Shown one piece after another: positions 1 through 16,891 of a stretch of DNA of 64,000 bases (position 1 is its first letter; the number at the start of each line of letters is the position of its first letter). Source of the stretch: Amaranthus tricolor (lineage: Eukaryota > Streptophyta > Magnoliopsida > Caryophyllales > Amaranthaceae); contig NC_080050.1 in assembly GCF_026212465.1 (NCBI RefSeq), forward strand, positions 30,391,070-30,455,069, written 5' to 3'. The notes under the pieces are model-generated. The model saw nothing but the letters and a program-made list of their open reading frames with translations, was not told the origin of the DNA and did not search any database. The position numbers were made by a program, and so were the translations under genes.

Positions 1-1
1 T

Positions 2-3000
2 ACTGCTGGTAAAAATAGTGATGATAATTATCTTCAACAACAACAACACAAATCGGTAGTTTCCCATATATCAACCAGGCCCATTCTCTCTGTTTGCTCT
101 TTGATTCTTCAAGTTCTTGGTAAGCTTTTTGCACTTTAATAGATTATGTTACTATTAATTGCTATTCTCCTCGGATACTTTGTGTTGAATATTGAGTTCA
201 TAACCATGACTATAACTGTTAATTGTTATTGTTCTTGGTCTTCTTTGAGACTATACAGTGATAAAATATGTTTTTGGGCTTGTAACAAGACCCGTATAAG
301 ATGATAGTTGGCAACACATAAACCTGATGAGGTTTATCCTAAAACTAATTGATATTATGAGGATAGTCAATCTCGCTCTTTCTAATTCTTCGATGTGGGA
401 TCATAACTGAGTTATTTTCCAACATACCTATCAAGGCTAATTTAGGTTTGGGTGTGCTTAGTTAGGTCATGATCATTTAAGTCATTAGATTAAAAACCCT
501 GTTGATATTGAGTTATTCTGTGTTAATATTATATTCAACAAAAGTATTCTATTTGACTTTTGATAATATTGAGTATTTTTAATCTATAAGCTATAGTATA
601 CTAATATGAGATCTTGTTTGGATTTGTTTCAATACAACGGTTATAAATATAATTTTTTATAATTATTAATTATACACAATCAAAGATATTAATGACAAAA
701 ATAATATATTAACCGGTCAAATAGAACATTTAGGCTCAATAAAAGCAAAGTTATATATAAAATAGATAAAATAACTCTCAAATTAATTCCGCATATGTAA
801 ATATGAATATTCAACCATTCTACTATAATATTTTAAAATGGTCCCTAATATATATATATATATATATATGAGTTAAATATTTCACTAATTCAACTAATAA
901 CATAAATAAAATTTGTAATAGTATGTAGCTAGAATAGTGTGATTGGCACCTGCTAGTCAATATCATCAGATTTAATGCCTCATATGTGCAGTATGCTAAA
1001 AATTAAGTGTTTTTATCAATGTTTCTTTTTTTACTAACTTTATATTTGTATCCCATTAATCTTTTCCAAAAGTAAAATATGAGGTCTCTATTTTTGTCCA
1101 AATAGTATGCTTTAAAGTAGTATTTATCCCTTTTTTTTCAAATAGCTACATTTTTTTTCTATAAAGCTTTCATTAAAGACCTGGTTTTTAAGAATTTTTG
1201 GCGATTAAATATCTTAAATGATCTAAAATCGCCATGAATAATATAAAGTATAGCTACTTAAAAATCAAAGCAATATAACGTTAAATGAATAGGGTTTTAA
1301 TATATCTATCATACTTATCAGTTTCCACTCCTAAATGGTAAGGAACACGTTGTTTAGTAGTTGCTCATAATATTCCCATAGTTGTTAGACTTGTTACCCT
1401 ACCAACTGCTCCCGGTTTTTTTTTTGACAAAATAATATTACCAAAATATAACATAAGAGAGAAAATCTAAATTATTTATTTTAAACTTTTGAAAGGTATA
1501 TATATAGTATTATTACATAATTAATAAAATATTAGAAAAATTGATATTAATAATTCAACCTCTCACTCATCCGCTTTGAATAATTTCACCTTTGGATTAT
1601 TAAAAATAATCCAACATTTACCCTTAGTTTGTTAAATGCATAACATTTTATTTTATAATAATTCTACCTTTACCCTTAATTTGCTATTAACATACCTTAT
1701 TCGTATGCCAACACCAAACTAAGGCCAAACTTTGGATTATTAAAAAATAATCCAAAGGTGAATTATTTACAGCGGATAGGTAATAGGTTCGATTATTAAT
1801 ATCAATTTTTCCTAAAATATCCTAATGTATCTTAAAAAAATTGACATTACTAATTTAAACTTTCATCGATCCGCTGTGAATAATCTGATCTTTTAATAGT
1901 TTAATCTTTGTCCTTCGTTTAATGTCATTATACTAATATGATATGCTGATAGCAAACTAAACACAAATGTTGAATTATTTAAAAATTAAAAGGTAGTAAC
2001 AACAAGCTAGCTAAGACAAATGTTGAAATACTAAAGTATAATTCAAAGGTACGCTTATTCACATTAAATAAGTAAAAGATTAGATTATTAGTGTCTAATA
2101 ATCCTTTAAAAAATAATATATAATGCCTAATATACCTTAAAATTTAAAGGTAAGATTATTCACATTAAAAGAGTAGAAAAGTTAAATCTATTTTTCATTT
2201 TATTTTGAATATTCTAAAATAATATTTTTACCATTGCCTTTTTGCATGTAGTACAGTCAATGCGTCTCGTACTAATCTGCTAATATATATCTCCTCCCTT
2301 GTAAAATGTATCTTTGTGCAAGCGGAAATATCTAGGAACTTAAAAGTGCGTATATATCTTATCATAAAATGTAAAATAAATTGAATTTCTGGATTAAAAG
2401 TATAAAAAAATATTTAATATATATACTTTTAATTTGTCTAATTAATTATATTTGTCAATATAAAAATCTTAAATTGTTAAATTCTGAATCTGAACAAAAT
2501 ATTTTCTATATTACGTTATATTTACTGTTAAATTAGGCTGGACTTATTGTGAATGCCAGCATATTAACGGGGGACACAAGTGCACACACTTCATAAGCCA
2601 AGGAGATATATACCATTCCAAAACCATATGGCAATGGGAAGAAGGTTTCTAATAGCTTATAAAGCGTGCACACTATTTTCAATTTATCTATGTGGGATAA
2701 CTCATCCCAACACCCCCCTTACATGCAAACCCCCGTCAAGTTCGCATGTGGGAGTTATCAATTAGGGTAGGAACGTCCTTCTTTTCGAACCTACCATTTT
2801 TAAATTGTTGATCGAACCATCGGCTCGGATACCATGTTAAATTAGGCTGGACTTATTGTGAATGTCAGCATATTAACGGGGGACACAAGTGCACACACTT
2901 CATAAGCCAAGAAGATATATACCATCCTAAAATCATATGGCAATGGGAAGAAGGTCTCTAATAGCTTATAAAGTGTGCACACCATTTTCAATTTATCGAT

Positions 3001-5987
3001 GTGGGATAACTCATCCCAACATTTACAATTAATAGTGATATTTTTTATATAGAAGTAATATTGCTATTTATTATAAGTATTAAATATAATATTTATAATC
3101 TATCAATAGTTCAATGATTTAGTTCTATAGAATTTCGTTTTGATGAATTGGCTTATGTGTGAAATTGTTGAAGATAAGATTGGACCTACCATGACTGTGA
3201 TGAGACAAGACATTTACAAGAATATTCAGGTAATTGTTTTCTATTTTGCTGTGATAATTTTTTTTAGAGTTAAAAAAAAAACAAGAAATTGGAAAGTTAA
3301 TTTGGTTGGTTTTTAAAATTGGTTTTAGCTAGTTGATTTTTTTTTTCTAATATAAAATTAATATATTATATATAATTTTATCAAGCAATTCATTAAACAA
3401 CCAATTTAACAAAAAAACCAAAACTTTCAAACTCCAACTATGCAAATAAGCTAATTAAAATAACAAAAAGCTAAAGAACGAAACAACCAACAATCAACAA
3501 CCAATAACCAAAGTCATGTTCGAAACAGGTAAACAGCCCAATGCAACACTTTTGCACCACATTCTTGTTCTTCGTTGCACCATCACCAAGAAACACCAAA
3601 GATCCTCTTGTCTTGTGTCCCTTCCTTGGAGCCCCATCATCGATGCGCTCAACTCCTTTGCATCCTTACTGTTGCTCACTATATAATGTGCCTTGGCTTA
3701 AGTCTTTAAACCATCACCTTCACACATAGGTGATTTGACACTTACACTAACAAAAAATGATCTAACCTGAACTCATCGAGCCCTAAATAGATAGAGCATA
3801 GAATTAACCTGAGTTATACTAAAAAATATTATGAGCATATTCAGTGTATCAATTTACGTAGCTATTTGTGGTTCAACGAGGCTAAACACTATTTTACAAA
3901 ATTATTGGTTATTCATGTACAATTATATTCCTTAATACAGAGATTAGAGGTCTTATGCGATTCAGATCCGACAAAGTATATAAATTTGGTGGAGATATTA
4001 AACAAAGAAGCAATTGAAGGCACCGCCAAAAAGGGTGATAGCTGTAGCAAAGCTGTGCTTTGGCTCACCAGGTTTTTTTTTTTTTTTTTTACTCTGCTTT
4101 TTTTTTTTTACATTTTTGCGCTACTCATATTTTTTTGGTACAATTACGTGGTAGGGTAAGAAATAGAAGAACCAAGTAAACAATCGAAGTTAAGATTTTA
4201 TTTGACAAAATGGTATTTAATACTCTTTAATTAAGATAAAATCTAATTCTCGTATGATATCTCACCAATAATATAAGAGTACTAAATTGTTTTGCTAAAT
4301 GATTAAGTACGTTTTATTTTTCATGCATTGATAACAGATTTGTTTGGTAAACGACTTTTAGTTGCTTTTTTTTTTTTACTTTTAGTTGATCAGACACGTT
4401 AAAAAAGTATTTAATAAATGATATTGACTTCTAAACTAATTAAAAAAAATTTAAATTTTTTATAGTCAAAACTAAATAGCTTTGGTTCAATTTCTTTTAT
4501 AAACAGGTAACAACTAATTTTTAACAAAACAACTTCATAGAAGTAGATTTAAACAACTAATTTAATGATTAGCAAAAAAGTCCTGGCTATCACATTTGCA
4601 AGATACATGAATATAGTAAAGATTCACATATTCAATGCATGATGCTTCTAATAATTACAATCATTATTGCTAAACTAAATATTAACTCTTTGTACTAACT
4701 CTTACTAATGCAATCAATTATATAAAATGGAAAAAAATTAATTGACTAGTGATTAAACTAATCATTATTAATAGATAAATAAAAATGTAATTTTTGTTAA
4801 TGGTGAGTTGGATCAGTTTGATCCAACTAGTTCTGCTATTTATTAGTATTGTTATTATACTCTTATAATCAAGAATCATGAATTTAAGTAGTGTCTGAAG
4901 ATTTTTTTTCTTACCCATGTGACAATAAAGATTCTATCGATATTATGACTTACAAGATGATCAATTTGGTCTAGTCTTGTCTGATCTATAAGGAATTCTT
5001 TTTAACTAGGTATCAAAATAATTTTAAAATTAAATACAATTATATCAAATAAGGTCTAATATAGCATAATTTTTATTGCATGTGCTTTTTTTATGTTAAT
5101 TTTTTTAAGTTTATATATATACATAGGTTATTTTAACATTATTTTAACATATGACGGACTTAAACTATAAACTTAAAATTTTGATGAAAATGCTGTTTTA
5201 CATATTGACATATTGTACTTGAATAATGTGTCCATGATAATATTACTGATGTGAAAAATAAAAAAGGACATTGGACTTCACGGCAGCATTGCTTAAGAAA
5301 TTAGCGGTTGAACCAATGGAAAGCATGGAGGAAATTGTTGGCAATTCTTACGAGACTACTTTGAAACCTTGGCATGGATGGATTTCTGCAGCTGCTTACA
5401 AAGTAAATTACTCTTTAACTTTCTTTACCAATTTTGGCACTTTTTATTGTCTCTAATTATAGGCTAGAACTCTGGATGCAGCAATACAAGACCTCTTAGT
5501 TCATATCTCACGCTAAATATTTTACTTTGAATTAAGGGTATGTATGTGAGTGAGATTCGAACTCGTGACCTCTTTGTCACGTTAACCTCAAAAAATCAAC
5601 TCAATAAAAAATTAAAATTGATGGTTTAACCTTCTTAATTATGAGTTTGCAATAATTGAAAATTTAGATGGATTTACTTGTTGTCCATGATAGAAGATTA
5701 ATTTATAAATCAGAAAGTCGTTCGATGTGATCTAATAATAACACACAAGCTAAAATAAAAAATAAAAAATTTATATTTTTTTGTAAAATGATAATATTTT
5801 TATTTATTTTATTTATTGATTTAGGTTGGATAAACCCTACAAACAAGAAGGAAATTAAGAAAATTAATCTTTTATGCGCATGTGGTTAAAAAGGAGTTCC
5901 TTTCAATATATTAACGCATAACTTTGTACATTATTACATTTTTTTGGATTGAGACTCAACTAAGTAAATTAATTATTAATTACAATC

Positions 5988-6042
<55 letters not shown>

Positions 6043-6223
6043 TGTTAACGATGATGTTATAATGTAGGTAGCTCTCAAATTGGTGCCTGAAACTGAGACA
6101 TTCATTAGCCTACTTATGGACAAAGGTGATAGCATTGACAATTTTAGAGATGAAATCCAAGTTTTACATTCATTACTCACGCCACTTTTAGAAGATCTAC
6201 ACTCTATTTTGGTAAGTTCTTGA
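2..6223 (+). CDS. GLTP: Glycolipid transfer protein (GLTP-like), 5' end cut by window edge
   Basis: Cytosolic carrier family that moves glycosphingolipids between membranes. Five exons join in phase: 2-119 (exon 1, start lies left of the window), 3174-3229, 3941-4071, 5267-5402 and 6068-6223 (stop TGA 6221-6223). The product shows the GLTP fold signatures in order: the DIYKNIQR helix (Asp, Asn and an Arg where human GLTP has Lys, binding the sugar head group), a conserved Trp in VLWLTR, and the KPWHGW motif with the His that closes over the headgroup/ceramide. It ends soon after LHSILVSS, a usual GLTP length. All introns are GT-AG and their phases match those of the convergent gene at 9178-14678. 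Intron 3 starts with an unusual donor, GT followed by a T run. Intron 1 (3 kb) carries MITEs and a TRIM. The WHGW context argues for GLTP rather than ACD11. The family call is firm; the exact paralogue is not. Confidence 0.88.
541..735. mobile_element. Decayed Stowaway-like MITE fragment
   Basis: The stretch resembles the centre of the well-preserved MITE at 11660-11915: both share the run around GATCTTGTTTG, then TCAATACAA and an AT-rich tail ending in a 'TCAAAT-GA-CA' motif. The terminal inverted repeats are not preserved here. It lies in intron 1 of the + strand GLTP gene. Confidence 0.45.
1530..1819. mobile_element. MITE with about 85-bp terminal inverted repeats
   Basis: The arms 1530-1615 and about 1733-1819 are reverse complements of each other over most of their length. 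The outer part contains AAAAATTGATATTAATAAT and the inner part CACCTTTGGATTATT, ending on a short palindrome. The spacer is only about 115 bp and has no coding capacity. This foldback structure inside GLTP intron 1 fits a non-autonomous DNA element. The superfamily cannot be assigned because target duplications are unclear in this AT-rich context. Confidence 0.7.
1826..2165. mobile_element. Degraded relatives of the 1530-1819 MITE
   Basis: Sequence directly after the foldback element repeats its motifs with many changes: AAAAAATTGACATTACTAAT, ATCCGCTGTGAATAAT, and later reversed forms TTATTCACATTAAA and TAGATTATTAGTG. It reads as one or two older copies of the same family placed in tandem. 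Confidence 0.4.
2526..3021 (-). mobile_element. TRIM retrotransposon, complete, with 5-bp target duplication
   Basis: Two directly repeated 187-bp LTRs (2526-2712 and 2835-3021), each TGTT...AACA, flank a 122-bp internal domain. Both sides carry TTTAC (2521-2525 and 3022-3026), a perfect 5-bp target duplication. Read on the - strand, the LTR at 2835-3021 is followed at once by TGGTATCCGAGCC, close to the plant initiator-tRNA-Met primer site, and the other LTR is preceded by a purine tract (AAGGGGGG). There is no coding sequence. By my count the LTRs differ at about 9 of 187 positions. It sits in intron 1 of the GLTP gene, antisense to it. Confidence 0.9.
5485..5640 (-). mobile_element. Truncated TRIM-like repeat (same family as 15034-15328)
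   Basis: Contains the internal motif GAGATTCGAACTCGTGACCT and the LTR-edge words CAACTCAATAAAA and TTGATGGTT shared with the copies at 15034-15328 and 62491-62763. Only the right half is recognisable. It lies in intron 4 of the + strand GLTP gene. Confidence 0.55.
5990..6041. repeat. (ATA)n microsatellite
   Basis: About 17 uninterrupted ATA triplets, ending some 25 bases upstream of the acceptor of the last GLTP exon (6068), so length changes could alter the branch point to acceptor distance. Confidence 0.95.
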
Positions 6224-9177
6224 TTAAGTTGTTTTGACCCATTTTTAAAATTATATCATTTAATGCGAAGAGCCAAAGACATAACAATATAATAATTAAT
6301 AATAATAAGACACTAATAAATAGGTTTAATTTACGCTAAAAATTAAGGTATAACATAATATCATAAATAGAGAATTAAGTTTTATCATAGTACGTTGGAG
6401 AGCAAATATAATCCTTTCATATTCATGGCTAGCTTGTAAGATTGTAATTAAAAAAAAATAAATATAATAGTTTAAAGGTGGTTATTTTATTTTATTGACT
6501 TTTTTTTGTCAAAAATGTGTTTGTTTTCAGAGCTCATATAGGCTGGACAGGCTCAAGTCAACTTGATGACGTTGATCGCTTTTAAATACTTACTATATGT
6601 TGTACATATTTGCAAAACTAAAATATGTAGAGATTTCTTATATAGGTGCACTTTTTCTTGTTTAAATGAAAACAAGAAAACATGCTTCTTGTACGTATTT
6701 CTTGTATTGAAATAAAATATGTTTTTTAATAAAAAGAATTTAGATATGATCAAGTACGAAGCTAGAATTTTCGGTTGAGGGCAATTTGTCGATATACTAG
6801 CAAGTTATTTATTATATAAATACTAGTTATACTATGAAAATTTGAAAATTATATTGATTGAAATTATAACTTGAATTATACCAAAAATTTTATTTAACAA
6901 ATAGAGTTGAAGCTTCCCTATAATTACCCCTTTTGAAAAAAAATAAGTGTTTTTGAATCCATATATTTGCTTTCTAAGTCTCCTAAAAATAGACACTATT
7001 AAAATTAAGATAGCAAAAATATAAAAATACACACTAAAAAGAATGAATGTAAAATTATGAAATAGTAATGACATTATAGTATAATTAAATTTATTATTCT
7101 ATAAAAAATAATAGTTTAAATTTGGGTTTAATCCATTACTTTAAATTACAAATATATTATCCCAATTATTGACCTATATTAATTTTTGTTACATTATGCA
7201 CTCTTTTAAATTATATAATATATTAATTAGTGAAGAGATTGAAGCTAAAATTGTAAGGAATCGCATTTTTGGCAAGGGTATAGTGTTTACTATAGGGTTG
7301 AGAGTGATGAGTGCATTGAGGCTTATGCATTGTCCTTATGATCGGGTACCTTTGTTTGGGTGAGCCACAATAATGCTCGGGCGAGGCAATAGCTCCCTCC
7401 TTGTAAATGGTTGGGCGAGCAAACTCTAAAACAATAGGCAAAAGCTCCTTCAAGCTAGTGAGCTGCTAACGTGAGCTAAGGTCTATTCGGACAAGGATTT
7501 GCATGCCAAGCTCGGCCAAACACTTTGATTTTTGGCTGTTCTGTTCATTGTCTAAGGCTCATTTGCTAATCATACTACTTTATATGAATGCTTTGTATCT
7601 AAGCCAAAATAAAAAATAAATAAAATAATCCCTAAACACGTTTAATTCTTTAGAAATCTCTCTCTATTAAAATGTTTTATAATCTTCTCATTCTACAATT
7701 CAATCAAAAGAAATCACCATCACATAGAACTTAGCCCACATCGGATAAACCTTATAAATCTTTATGATCTTTATTGATGCACTAATTTAACTGTACTAGT
7801 TAAGAGCATTATTAGAAAGGCTAATCAGAAAAATCTAGAAGATGATTATCTAGAATTATCTAGTGCTAAGTAAGAAGTAATAGTTAGAATATACTGGAAG
7901 GAAGGTGTGAAGTAAAAAAAGAAATATCTAGATAAAATCCTAGCTTAATTAGTAGAATATTCCATAGCAAGTATAAATAGAGTATTATGACACTTGCATT
8001 ATATAGAGCAAGAAGCTCTCATAAAAACAAAGGATTGAGCCATAAGCTCAAATCATAAAATGTTTACACAAAAACGGAGAGATTGATAAGTGAGACATGA
8101 ACTCACACATAAAAACATAAGTGAAGAGTGTATAAGTGTGGAACAAATGTCCCACCAAAAATATTGTTGTACAAATTATAATGTAATCAAATATTTATAT
8201 TCGCTAAATATAATACAATATTTAATTATGTCCAACCAAGTTGTTCTTGTTTATGCCCAAAAACTTCTATCAAGCATACCATCAATTTTAGACTTAGCTT
8301 GTTTATGCTTCACATAAGTTGTTCTTGTTAGAACAACCAAGTGAATTTCATTATGTTTAATTATAAGTAAAAGTAAAAGTATGTAATGTAAATTTATATC
8401 CACAAATTAGTAAACACATTATACCAAAATAAATGGGAAAACATGAAGGGGAAAATCTCATGCATGCATTATCATTAATCTCACAAAGATCATAACATAT
8501 AATAAAAAAATAAAATAATAGATTAAAACTAATTAATTCTTACCCAAAAATTTAATAATTTTAATAAATAAAAGAAAAACTTATCATAGCACTTTCTTCA
8601 TAAGCACAAAAGAAGAAGCATGCATATGACCAAACACATACAAGATTTCTAAGAAAGTACTACATGTATTATGGAGACTTCTATAAAATGTTTCTAATAA
8701 TTAAAATTTGGCAAAATATTTACAGACGTCCTTTCAGTTATTTTTCATGTGGAAGAACTTCTTCAAGTAGATTTCAGCGTCTCCAATTCGTATAACCCCT
8801 GGATTATTTAAGCATGCACAATATTTGGCATTTGCAACAAAAATAGTTAGTCCAATTTAAACAAAACCCATTAATTTATTTTGCAATAATTCACCCGGTC
8901 TTATTTATATGCAATATTAGTGTTTTCACGCAATCTAATACAATATATAAAGTTTAAACCATTAAAATTATGTACATCTAAGAATTTCACATGAATAAAA
9001 ACTAAACATAATTTATAATTAAGTCCATTTTAACAAAAAGGTTATTTTCTATACTTTCTTCTAAAAACAAAAAGGTTATTTTTTATTGAATTTTAATAAC
9101 ATACATCATTTTGGACTAGTGGTAAATAAAAATTATAAATTCCAAATAAAGAGCTATAATTAAGCTATGTACTTATT
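6224..9177. other. Intergenic spacer between the convergent GLTP genes
   Basis: AT-rich spacer holding the 3' flanks of both GLTP genes. I see no further gene. Two pieces look transposon-derived: 7245-7540, more GC-rich with several 'GGGCGAG' and 'GCTC' words, and 7750-8090 (listed separately). The rest holds no recognisable feature. Confidence 0.6.
7750..8090 (+). mobile_element. Possible LTR remnant
   Basis: The block has promoter-like composition: a TATA motif GTATAAATAGAG near 7971, followed by AAGAAGCTCTCATAAAA, as in the U3-R part of short plant LTRs. No partner LTR, primer site or target duplication was found, so this is only a suggestion. Confidence 0.3.
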
Positions 9178-14678
<5,501 letters not shown>

Positions 14679-14708
14679 CTTAACAAAAGTCTTCTCTTGT
14701 TGCTTTCT

Positions 14709-14717
14709 ATATATATA
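14709..14717 (-). promoter_or_regulatory. TATA box of the - strand GLTP gene
   Basis: TATATATAG-type motif on the - strand, 31-39 bases upstream of the first candidate ATG (14678). Transcription would begin near 14685, which favours one of the downstream ATGs. Confidence 0.5.
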
Positions 14718-14739
14718 GTCTTCAATATCAGTAACCCTA

Positions 14740-15033
14740 GCTAATTAATTTACATACTTTTATTTTATTTATTTAGTAGAAGATACTACATCAAATTATA
14801 TTTTATTTTGAAGTTCATTGTATCTATATGCAATTAATTTTTCCTACATTTGTACTTCATGTGATAGTGTATATGACATATTATTATGTTACATGATCAG
14901 TTTAAATTTTTGGTTGAGTTAATTTATTTACATGATATCAAAAGCCAACATAAATGAATGATCACAAGTTCTAATTTCATCTACCTTTTTATTTCAATTG
15001 GAATATATATATGAGGAGAGCATGTATTGCATC
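14740..15033. other. Upstream flank of the - strand GLTP gene
   Basis: AT-rich sequence between the GLTP promoter and the TRIM at 15034. No gene or distinct repeat is visible. Confidence 0.5.
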
Positions 15034-15328
15034 TATCAATGAACCAACTCAATTAAAAGCTTAAGTTGATGGTTGAGACCCTAAAATATGTTAATAACTC
15101 TAACACGCCCCCTCACACGATAGTCTTTTGGCTGGAAGTGTGAATGCAAGATATGCCCTCTTCATACCTAGTGCTAAATGTGCCACTTGAATTTGAGGGG
15201 TAGCTGAGATTTAAACTCGTAATATTTTTGTCATGTTGGCTTCTAATACCATGTCAGGAACCAACTCAATCAAACACTTAAGCTAATGGTAATGGTTGAG
15301 GCCCCATAATATGTAATATACTCAAACA
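15034..15328 (-). mobile_element. TRIM-like element, second family, with near-perfect target duplication
   Basis: Short direct repeats of about 71-77 bp (15034-15104 and 15252-15328) share the words CCAACTCAAT and AAGCT-ATGGT. On the - strand, the LTR 15252-15328 ends in CCTGACA and is followed by TGGTATTAGAAGCC (15238-15251), a tRNA-Met-type primer site. The second LTR is preceded by a G-rich purine tract (GTGAGGGGGCG). The flanks are GCATC (15029-15033) and ACATC (15329-15333), a 5-bp duplication with one mismatch. No coding sequence. It lies 360 bp upstream of the GLTP gene. Confidence 0.75.
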
Positions 15329-15371
15329 ACATCTACCTTCTAATGCAAAGGGCTATCTTTTGTAAGAGGGA

Positions 15372-15518
<147 letters not shown>

Positions 15519-15774
15519 AGAATTTTGTTACAGTTGATTTCTTGATGCTACCTAGTTGTAAATCATTTGATTCTAGCTAGTTTAGTCACTTAACTTATTA
15601 CATTTTTTTAATATCTTTATACTTCTGTGTAATACATTATTCTCACTATATTGTATTCATGTTAAATAATCGTAAATTTTTATCATTGTCTTGGAAAAAA
15701 ATTAATTTTGAAGTTTGGAAAATTTTGAGGCAACTCATAATCTCTCTGTTACCATATTATATATGTCGTAACTT

Positions 15775-16020
15775 TTTTTAACTCCTATTCGTTCTTTTTT
15801 TTTTGCAAATATCCTATTTGCTTTTGGGTTATTATTTATTGATTACTCTTAATTTGTATTTTATTCTTAATCCAAGTATTAAAACGCAGTTAAATGAGAT
15901 TTTATTTGATTCATCTCAATACAAGGTTTCTTAATATCCAGTTTTCGTAAATTTAATTCAATTTTAAACAATTATATACAAAAAGCAAACGAGACATTTA
16001 AAATGAAACACAAAGAATAT
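15775..16020. mobile_element. Decayed Stowaway-like MITE
   Basis: Shares with 11660-11915 the succession ACTCTTAATTTGTATTTTA, then GAGATTTTATTTGATTCATC, then TCAATACAAGG. Its termini have decayed. Confidence 0.5.
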
Positions 16021-16554
16021 ACAAAGTAATAAAACTTGAGAAAATAAAGTAAAAGTTAATTATTAAATATTCCATCTATTAGCAAGTAAATTAATTTGGA
16101 TGATCAAAATCATTTGATAGTTTGAAAAGAAAGTGATCCTTACCGTCTCAAAATATAATATATATTTTATTTGATCGCTATATAGTAATAAAAACTAGCA
16201 TAAACAAATTATATATCAATCATCATCTCATTTAAAATCTTAAGTTAATAGTTGAGATTTTAATACATATTATTTGCATTATCACGTCCTCATATTAGAC
16301 CCCTTGGCCTTTTTCATTTCTAACCTTAAATATTTAAGGTCAGTTTGGTAATCGGTTTTTAATAGTGGAAATGAGAATGATTTGTAATGTAAATTTTCAT
16401 GATATTTATCATGTCATTTCCGATAAAAGTTCGATTATAAAAAAGTTTTTTTCACAATTTCCTTTACTACCTAGCTAATACTCCTATAATATTTTCAAAT
16501 GGTATTGCATTTGAATAAATTTTATGAAGAAAATGAGATTGTTGAAGTAGAATA
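16021..16554. other. Spacer left of the gypsy complex
   Basis: AT-rich DNA with no recognisable gene. It ends in GAATA (16550-16554), which nearly matches AAATA at the right edge of the gypsy complex (20697-20701). Confidence 0.5.
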
Positions 16555-16891
16555 TGTAACGCCCCTGAATTTCCGACCCCTTAACGAAACCAAAACCGTA
16601 AAGGACGGGAGAAAATTCGGGTGTTACATAAAAGAAAAGGAAAAGAATATGGATAAATGTTAAATATTAACTTTAAAAAAGTGAGTGGGAATTTCGGCAG
16701 CATCTCTTCTAAAAATCGAACATGTGGTAAAGCAATTAGCACAATAAAAACACTAAACATAATCCAAGGCATCATTGCCTTTAAAATCTCACACCACGGA
16801 GGAATGATTCGTCGCTGGCTTCTCAAATCAACATGCCAAACATGGATCGTGGTTCCATTGTTGACGCTTGCGTTTTAAAATGACTTAACTA
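16555..16891 (-). repeat. Truncated LTR terminus, inverted
   Basis: Reverse-complement copy of 20360-20696, sharing even small details absent from the solo LTR at 42204 (for example the AACATGTGGTAAAGCAATT word). The match stops after GACTTAA at about 16891. Confidence 0.9.

Noticed and set aside
5980..6180. Open frame on the - strand with a poly-Tyr run
   Set aside because: It is the antisense of the (ATA)n repeat and the real last GLTP exon.
16581..16878. Overlapping open frames of 73-81 codons on both strands
   Set aside because: They lie in an LTR terminus and are not maintained in the homologous copies.
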